A DNA stretch of 64,000 nucleotides. Origin: Granulosicoccus sp036478595 (GTDB lineage: Bacteria; Pseudomonadota; Gammaproteobacteria; Granulosicoccales; Granulosicoccaceae). The notes under the pieces are model-generated. The model worked only from the letters and a program-made list of their open reading frames with translations, had not been told where the DNA came from and ran no database searches. How positions within the stretch are numbered: the first letter of the stretch is position 1; each line of letters begins with the position of its first letter. Below are positions 58,702 to 64,000 of this stretch, piece after piece. The stretch spans positions 1 through 64,000 of the forward strand of contig JAZGEF010000045.1 in assembly GCA_036478595.1 (NCBI GenBank), written 5' to 3'. Both the position numbers and the translations under genes were made by a program.

Positions 58702-61700
58702 TTACTGGCCGTGCCAGAATACTGTTTGAAGCCGTTGTGCCACCATTGATATTGATTCCTTATCAACAATGATGTTCACCTGACTTGATCCTTCTGGGAA
58801 AAGAATAATGGGTGAGCTCGGAATGCGTGAGCCACTTAGTGGTGATATGCGATCAGCTGCTAGCAAACCTTCTGTTACCCTGGAGCCATCATCGGTGTAT
58901 TTTACTGGGCGCCCATCTTTTAGATCCATGATGTAGAGCTTGCCAGTTGCAACGAAATCGCACACACCGTCGCCCATAGTGGTGCTGGGCTCGTAAGTCG
59001 TTGCCATCAAATTACCTTCAAACGTCAATGGCGCTGACAGGCCTTTTTCGCCTAAGTTGAGTTCTATAAACCAACCTTTGCTTGCAGCCAAGTCATCATG
59101 AGCGGTTGATGCAACTCCCGCATCAGTTGAGGCGATACTGTTATCCGTTGCTTTGAAGAGGTCACCCTCGTTGATCACGTTAATCGAACCAGACGGCGGG
59201 CCTTTTTCGGTGTCATTGTCACGAAGCATATAAATAGCATTCAGCGAATCAGCGTTTAACGGATCTGTACGGTTGCCAGAAGTTAAGGAGACGGATAAGT
59301 GATCGCCTTTTGAACTGTGGTTCAATGCAATACTGGGTGGGTAGAAAAACGGTTGATTTGCGGTGTCGTTCAATTGCGCAAATAAGCTTACGTCGAACTC
59401 TGCGTTGCCGCCGTCTACGTTGTTAAAGTCGACGCGCCATACCTGACTGCCCGTGTCGCCTACGTATATGCGATCCGCCAGACGATCGCCATCGGTATCT
59501 ACAACGACTAAATCTGATGGAATGGAATAATCCATCTCTGCGTTGTCGAGGCCGCTAGTTGACCAAATCGGAGTGCCATCCAGATCAATCATGTAGATTG
59601 CATTACCACTTGCAGCGACATTGCCGTCAGTGCCATCCACCACGGCAGCATCATAGCCGCCGGAAAAGACGAGTACTTGTTTGCTAGGTGCTCCCTTCTT
59701 TGCCGTTATCACAGCATTTGGAGAAGACTCTGCCTTAACCGAAACCAGTGACATGCGAGACCAAGTCTGGGCAAGGTGAGCAAACGGTGCCGCGCCACCT
59801 TGAATACGCCACATTAGGCGAGGCGAATTATAGTTCGTCACGTCAACTGCGTAGTAGTTGTTACCGCCGCGGCGCATTCCAAACACCAACATCAGGCTTT
59901 CACCTGAATCCACAATACCATTGTCATTTGTGTCAGTGTGAACAGGCGTAATTTGACCATCAAGGCCGTAGATATGGCCGCCGGGGCCTGAAGCATTAGC
60001 TTTAATATCTGATAAATTGCCTAGCAATTCTTGCGGCATAAATGCAAATAGCTCTTCGCCTCCTGATGAATCCGGGGTGTTGATATCCGTCGGCTTGCTA
60101 GCATCTATTGCATGCAAAAATCCTTGATTGGTAATGGCAAAAACCACTTTTTTGTCGCTGTAATTGGCGGTGACCACTTTGCTGTGCAATGGGTCACCCA
60201 TGGGTGCTGTTTGTAGCCAATCCAGTAATGCGGCTTTGTCGCTAGGGTTGTTTAGCATGCCGTCGGTAATCATGGTGTTACTCTTGTCGAGCATATTGAC
60301 TGTAGCGGTAAGGTCTTCGCCAATGGTAGTGTCGATGGTGTTGCCGGTAAACGTGTATAAATTTCTGTTGCCCTGCTCGATTTGCTCAGAAGCACCGCCA
60401 TCGTCTACTTCATTACCGTCGGCTGCATCCGACCAGAAGCTTTGTGCATTGCTATCAAAGCGAGTGCCTTCAGCATCTGTAATGATGGCCGGAGCATTAT
60501 TAACATCAACCAGTCCAGTCTGAGTGACATAGTAACCTTTGACATTGCCATTCCATGCGGGTTTTGAACTCGGATCAAACAGGGAAAAATACGCTCTGTT
60601 GTCATGGGAAAAGCTGGCTTTATTCAGATCAATACTGAGTTCAGCAAAACTCTCACTGCCTTTTAGGATATCGTCCAGCAACAATTCAAGTGCTTCTGTC
60701 AGTTGTTTCTTATCATCGGCTGGAAAATACTGGCCTTGGCCGGCGGCCGCTAGTTTCTCAAGATAGGCCTTGCCACTACCGCCTACTGAAAAACCAATCG
60801 TATAGCTCTTAACCTTGGAATCAGGAATAGCGGCGATTTGATCTTCGGTTGCCATCTTGTGCAAAATCTCAGCGCCACAGTTACCGTAAGTTTCGCCCGA
60901 GTCGCCAAAAATAGAAGTACTGACATCTTCGCAGCTACTATACGATGCACCCAATACAGAATCTAGGGTAGCGCCTGTTGTACGTACTGTTGGTATGCCG
61001 TCCGATATCAGTATCATGTAGTTCTTTTGACATTCGTGTGCAATCGGTGACACATAGTTGGGTTGAGTCCAGGCGGTATTGGATTCATACTCGCACGAGT
61101 TGTAGCCGGGACTATTATAAGCGACAGTGGGTGTACTGTCGTTGTCGTCGTGATCCCAGAAGCCCGAACTTGGCGGCCGATCGACACATTGGAGAATCGT
61201 TTTTCCTGCGCAATAGTTTTGCCCGGCCGGATTGTAGCTTGTATAGTCCCGGCACCAATCTGTCAAAGATCCGCTTGATACGCCTGCTTGGAAAGCATCC
61301 TCCGGGAAGTAACTAGCCGGTAGTGCGCTATAGGGGTTGCCGCCCGAATACTTACTATCAGCGTTGCTCCAATGATCTGGATGGTGAGACCAGGAACTGC
61401 TCAGGCTAGCATCATTGTGTGTCACCGGCCCGGCCTGGAAATACAGCGCAGCGTCTGCTAATGCACCAACGGTATTGGTAGCGCCATAAGCACTACGTTG
61501 CTCAAGCTGAGCGTTAATGACGTCGCGCATAGAATAAGTGTCGGGCGTAATGTCATTGTCGATGGTGTGTGGGTCGTCGGTCAGGTCAGCCACTGGCCAA
61601 CGCACACCAGATGGCGTGGAGCCATAGAGTGAGCCCAAACCCAAGTTAACACGATCTTCATGCTCGATCATCAATGCGTTAACTGCCTCTTTTAGTATGG

Positions 61701-61920
61701 TGATTTTCTGATCGGCAACAACGGATGTATTAAAGCCGCCTACGTCCTGAGTCATACTGCCAGAGTAATCCAGCACCAGTAAAATATTAGGCTTTATCTG
61801 GCCAGCCAGTTGTGAGCTGTAGACATCTAAATCGTCTGCGCTAGCGGGTACTGAAACCAGCAACGTTGAAGCTAATGCAATGATTGCTCTACGGTCTGTA
61901 AAATGTGTAACACTATGCAT
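58702..61920 (-). CDS. pilY1: Type IV pilus assembly/adhesin protein PilY1-like
   Basis: The 1072-residue secreted protein has a signal peptide, an N-terminal von Willebrand A domain with MIDAS D-Y-S-G-S-M (about residue 50) and S-D-G-I-P-T, then a PilY1-like beta-propeller in the C-terminal half. Calcium loops are visible: D-T-N-D-N-G-I-V-D-S-G-E (about 660) and D-T-D-G-D-R-L-A-D (about 805), the latter as in the Pseudomonas PilY1 EF-hand-like site that controls retraction. PilY1 is a tip adhesin/mechanosensor of type IV pili. The usual fimU-pilV-pilW-pilX-pilE minor pilin neighbours are absent. Confidence 0.88.
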   Translation of the reverse strand: MHSVTHFTDRRAIIALASTLLVSVPASADDLDVYSSQLAGQIKPNILLVLDYSGSMTQDVGGFNTSVVADQKITILKEAVNALMIEHEDRVNLGLGSLYGSTPSGVRWPVADLTDDPHTIDNDITPDTYSMRDVINAQLEQRSAYGATNTVGALADAALYFQAGPVTHNDASLSSSWSHHPDHWSNADSKYSGGNPYSALPASYFPEDAFQAGVSSGSLTDWCRDYTSYNPAGQNYCAGKTILQCVDRPPSSGFWDHDDNDSTPTVAYNSPGYNSCEYESNTAWTQPNYVSPIAHECQKNYMILISDGIPTVRTTGATLDSVLGASYSSCEDVSTSIFGDSGETYGNCGAEILHKMATEDQIAAIPDSKVKSYTIGFSVGGSGKAYLEKLAAAGQGQYFPADDKKQLTEALELLLDDILKGSESFAELSIDLNKASFSHDNRAYFSLFDPSSKPAWNGNVKGYYVTQTGLVDVNNAPAIITDAEGTRFDSNAQSFWSDAADGNEVDDGGASEQIEQGNRNLYTFTGNTIDTTIGEDLTATVNMLDKSNTMITDGMLNNPSDKAALLDWLQTAPMGDPLHSKVVTANYSDKKVVFAITNQGFLHAIDASKPTDINTPDSSGGEELFAFMPQELLGNLSDIKANASGPGGHIYGLDGQITPVHTDTNDNGIVDSGESLMLVFGMRRGGNNYYAVDVTNYNSPRLMWRIQGGAAPFAHLAQTWSRMSLVSVKAESSPNAVITAKKGAPSKQVLVFSGGYDAAVVDGTDGNVAASGNAIYMIDLDGTPIWSTSGLDNAEMDYSIPSDLVVVDTDGDRLADRIYVGDTGSQVWRVDFNNVDGGNAEFDVSLFAQLNDTANQPFFYPPSIALNHSSKGDHLSVSLTSGNRTDPLNADSLNAIYMLRDNDTEKGPPSGSINVINEGDLFKATDNSIASTDAGVASTAHDDLAASKGWFIELNLGEKGLSAPLTFEGNLMATTYEPSTTMGDGVCDFVATGKLYIMDLKDGRPVKYTDDGSRVTEGLLAADRISPLSGSRIPSSPIILFPEGSSQVNIIVDKESISMVAQRLQTVFWHGQ

Positions 61921-62074
61921 TTGAAATCCTTTACCCGTTTACGTTGGTGTACCGACACTGTTCAAATTCGCGTAAAAGCGCAAACTCAAGACGGACTGCT
62001 ATGCGGGTTGTGGCGGCCACTAAAGTTATGCTCTTTAGTGACGAAGCGATAAAGCGTGCTCACAGGTGTCGAAA

Positions 62075-63499
62075 ATGCGTGTTAATCGAGAATTTGGCCT
62101 GCTTGCGCGGCTTTGGAAATATGTGTTCCGCGAAGTAGATGCCAGTTCTCTAGCGGTATTTCGAATATGTTTTGGCGGGTTATTACTGTTTGAGAGTATT
62201 AACTACGGCCTGTTTCTTTGCCTCGATTGTATGTATCGCAGTTCAGTTGTGTTGTTCAAGTATCAACACTTCGAATGGGTCACGCTGCTGCCTGGCAATG
62301 GTCTGGAATGGGTGTTGGCGTTGATGGGAATTAGCGCCATGGGCGTAATGCTGGGTTGGTATTATCGGCTTTGCTCAGTGCTGCTGCTACTGTGTTTTTC
62401 CTATCACTTCTTGCTCGATCAAGCCCTGTACTTAAATCACTTTTATATGGTGATGCTGATCAGCGCCATTATGATATTTCTACCGGCTAATCGTATTTGG
62501 TCTGTTGATGCTTCGCGAGCTAAAAGCCGGGGCGGTGAAAATACACATTCCACCATTCCAAACTGGGCCTTGGTTTGGATGGCGTTTCAGCTCGAGATTA
62601 TTTTGATTTATGCAGGCCTGGTAAAGCTAAACTACGATTGGCTTAACCTGGAGCCCTTGCGCTTGTGGATGCAGGTCAGCGCTGCCGATGAAGCCACCAT
62701 TTTTCAATGGCTCACTCACGATCCGGGCATTGCGCTTGCCAGCTATGGTGTTATCTTGCTGCATATTGTGGGTGCGCCATTGCTGTTGTTTAAAAAAACT
62801 CGCTTGGCGGTATTTTTGGTTTATTGCGTGTTTCATATCATGAATACGTTTGTATTTAACATTGGCATTTTTCCCTGGCTGACGCTCGCCGCCACCTTAT
62901 TATTGTTTGATCCAGATTGGCCTCGTCAGGCTATAGCATGGCTAAACAGCAAAGGCTGGTGCTTACAGGGACGGCATTTAGCTCAAGGTGTTGTGGTTGC
63001 TCAGGTACCTAAACAGAACGCTTGGCAAATTGTGATCGTAGCGTTTATGGGTATATGGTTGCTGCTTCAAGCACTAATACCACTGCGTCACTACACCATG
63101 CCAGGTAATGTTGCATGGAACGAGGCGGGCCATCAATTTAGCTGGCGCATGAAGTTGCGTGACAAACGGGGCACTGTGTTGTTTCGCGTAGTTGATAGTA
63201 CTAATCGAGAGTGGCGTGTAAAACCAGATAGATATCTCAACCAAAAACAGCTTTATCGAATTGCGTGCATACCCGGTTTGGTTTGGCAGTTTGCTCAAAT
63301 GCTGGATACCGAATACAGCTTACGTACGGGTGCAAAGGTGGCTGTTTATGCAGATACCAGCTGTTCTCTTAATACTCGTAAGCCCGTACCATTAGTTAAT
63401 CAGCAGATCGATTTATCCATTATTCCACGTGATCACCCTACCTCAGCGTGGTTATATTCTCTTACTGAGCCGCTGCCGCGACCATTGTTTCATTGGTGA
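62075..63499 (+). CDS. HTTM / vitamin K-dependent gamma-carboxylase-like membrane protein
   Basis: ATG 62075 is preferred (AGGTG six bases upstream); GTG 62066 is possible. The 474-residue protein has a cluster of hydrophobic helices in the first 330 residues, with the HTTM pattern (L-A-V-F-R-I-C-F-G-G-L-L-L-F-E; H-F-Y-M-V-M-L-I-S-A-I-M-I-F-L-P-A-N-R; then W-A-L-V-W-M-A-F-Q-L-E-I-I-L-I-Y-A-G-L-V-K-L-N) and a C-terminal soluble beta-rich part. Bacterial relatives of the VKGC family are mostly uncharacterised. Enzymatic carboxylation is not shown here. It is divergent from pilY1. Confidence 0.82.
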   Translation: MRVNREFGLLARLWKYVFREVDASSLAVFRICFGGLLLFESINYGLFLCLDCMYRSSVVLFKYQHFEWVTLLPGNGLEWVLALMGISAMGVMLGWYYRLCSVLLLLCFSYHFLLDQALYLNHFYMVMLISAIMIFLPANRIWSVDASRAKSRGGENTHSTIPNWALVWMAFQLEIILIYAGLVKLNYDWLNLEPLRLWMQVSAADEATIFQWLTHDPGIALASYGVILLHIVGAPLLLFKKTRLAVFLVYCVFHIMNTFVFNIGIFPWLTLAATLLLFDPDWPRQAIAWLNSKGWCLQGRHLAQGVVVAQVPKQNAWQIVIVAFMGIWLLLQALIPLRHYTMPGNVAWNEAGHQFSWRMKLRDKRGTVLFRVVDSTNREWRVKPDRYLNQKQLYRIACIPGLVWQFAQMLDTEYSLRTGAKVAVYADTSCSLNTRKPVPLVNQQIDLSIIPRDHPTSAWLYSLTEPLPRPLFHW

Positions 63500-63555
63500 T
63501 ATATACTTTGCTCTCAGCAATGCCTACTCCTCTTTAATAACAACAAACCATCACT

Positions 63556-64000
63556 GTGATTTCTCTGGCGATCGAAGTTTTATCGATACTAGCTCCAAGT
63601 GCGTTTCTAGCGCTGATTGGCATCGTTTGGTATCACCGTGGGCCGGAGTACCCGATAAAATTTGTAACAACGCTGGTTGTTGATGTCGGTATGCCCGCAT
63701 TGCTGTTTTATACCTTAGCCACATCCAAAATCGAAATTTTGGAGCTTGCCAGAATGGCTTTTGCAGCGTTACTAGTCCATCTAATAATTGTGCCGCTGGC
63801 AATTATCGCGCTTAAAGTTGCTAATAAAGATTGGCGACTATGTGTGGCGATGTCGGTAGGCAATACCGGTAACCTTGGATTACCAATTTGTCTGTTTGCC
63901 TTTGGTGAAGAAGGCTTGGCCTATGCCATGGCCTTTTTTTCAGTGCAAGTGTTATTGCTTTTCAGTTTTGGCGATGCCGTCTATGCTGGGCGCGCGAATA
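63556..64000 (+). CDS. AEC-family (auxin efflux carrier-like) permease, 3' end outside window
   Basis: An open frame from GTG 63556 runs to the window end without a stop, and the next in-frame stop upstream is TAA at 63538-63540, so GTG is the only plausible start in this stretch. The 148 visible residues form about five hydrophobic helices. They include V-D-V-G-M-P-A-L-L-F-Y-T-L-A and S-V-G-N-T-G-N-L-G-L-P, motifs of the AEC/membrane transport protein family (malate permease MleP and auxin efflux relatives). It begins 57 bases after the HTTM gene, in the same direction. Substrate unknown. Confidence 0.83.
   Translation, partial: MISLAIEVLSILAPSAFLALIGIVWYHRGPEYPIKFVTTLVVDVGMPALLFYTLATSKIEILELARMAFAALLVHLIIVPLAIIALKVANKDWRLCVAMSVGNTGNLGLPICLFAFGEEGLAYAMAFFSVQVLLLFSFGDAVYAGRAN

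Noticed and set aside
1..64000. CRISPR arrays, tRNA or rRNA genes, insertion sequences, prophage
   Set aside because: No repeat-spacer pattern, cloverleaf, transposase or phage gene was recognised on either strand by reading; a dedicated scan was not possible.

Overview
The window reads as chromosomal DNA of a free-living, aerobic, probably marine gammaproteobacterium of moderate G+C. This rests on gene content: the ubiJ-ubiB pair, uvrD, polA, trpS, rsgA, a cytochrome c4/dsbA/engB group arranged as in pseudomonads, type IV pilus genes (pilU, pilY1), and TRAP and branched-chain-amino-acid-type transporters with Tat-exported binding proteins. No rRNA, tRNA, CRISPR array, insertion sequence, integrase or phage gene was seen. 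The genus cannot be fixed from the sequence alone.

Layout. 1-4.9 kb: ubiquinone biosynthesis (ubiJ, cut by the window edge, and ubiB), a small unknown gene and uvrD. 4.9-8.0 kb: minus-strand flavodoxin-like protein, a DUF4397-like lipoprotein overlapping a DUF6502-like gene, and a small secreted protein. 8.4-12.6 kb: a three-gene TRAP transporter with unusually large permeases. 12.6-23.4 kb: the most unusual region. A minus-strand operon encodes a PhnD-like periplasmic binding protein, a hybrid histidine kinase, and a 1456-residue protein that joins a signal peptide, two rhodanese domains, a YidC/Oxa1 insertase-like membrane core and a cytoplasmic PEP-synthase/rifampicin-phosphotransferase-like dikinase. 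A second hybrid kinase with two receivers and an HPt domain is transcribed divergently. 23.4-27.0 kb: a LOG-family protein and polA. 27.2-32.6 kb: an aldehyde:ferredoxin oxidoreductase operon (four-cluster ferredoxin, tungsten/molybdenum subunit, FAD subunit, MoaD-like protein, an unknown 96-residue protein, MoaA).

32.8-38.4 kb: rsgA, an RluA-type pseudouridine synthase, a small unknown, a minus-strand OmpA-like protein, trpS and an asparaginase-II-like gene. 38.4-43.6 kb (minus): a secreted caspase-like protein with a membrane partner, a 648-base gap, phosphotransacetylase and a GMC oxidoreductase. 43.7-47.2 kb: hisC, a probable envelope protein, a metallophosphoesterase and a secreted unknown. 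47.2-49.5 kb: a palindromic intergenic element, dsbA, cytochrome c4 and engB. 49.8-55.5 kb: a complete Liv-type ABC transporter followed by a ChaC-like gamma-glutamylcyclotransferase. 55.6-64 kb: a DUF2130 coiled-coil protein, pilU with an acidic tail, pilY1, an HTTM/gamma-carboxylase-like membrane protein and the start of an AEC-family permease cut by the right edge.

Best candidate for an undescribed system: the 12.6-23.4 kb module. Topology reasoning places the rhodanese domains in the periplasm, where YidC normally carries its P1 domain, and the ATP-using dikinase in the cytoplasm. Its start codon lies five bases after a run of nine G, so its translation may be tunable by slippage. The substrate and output are unknown; a sulfur-oxyanion sensing/handling role is only a hypothesis.
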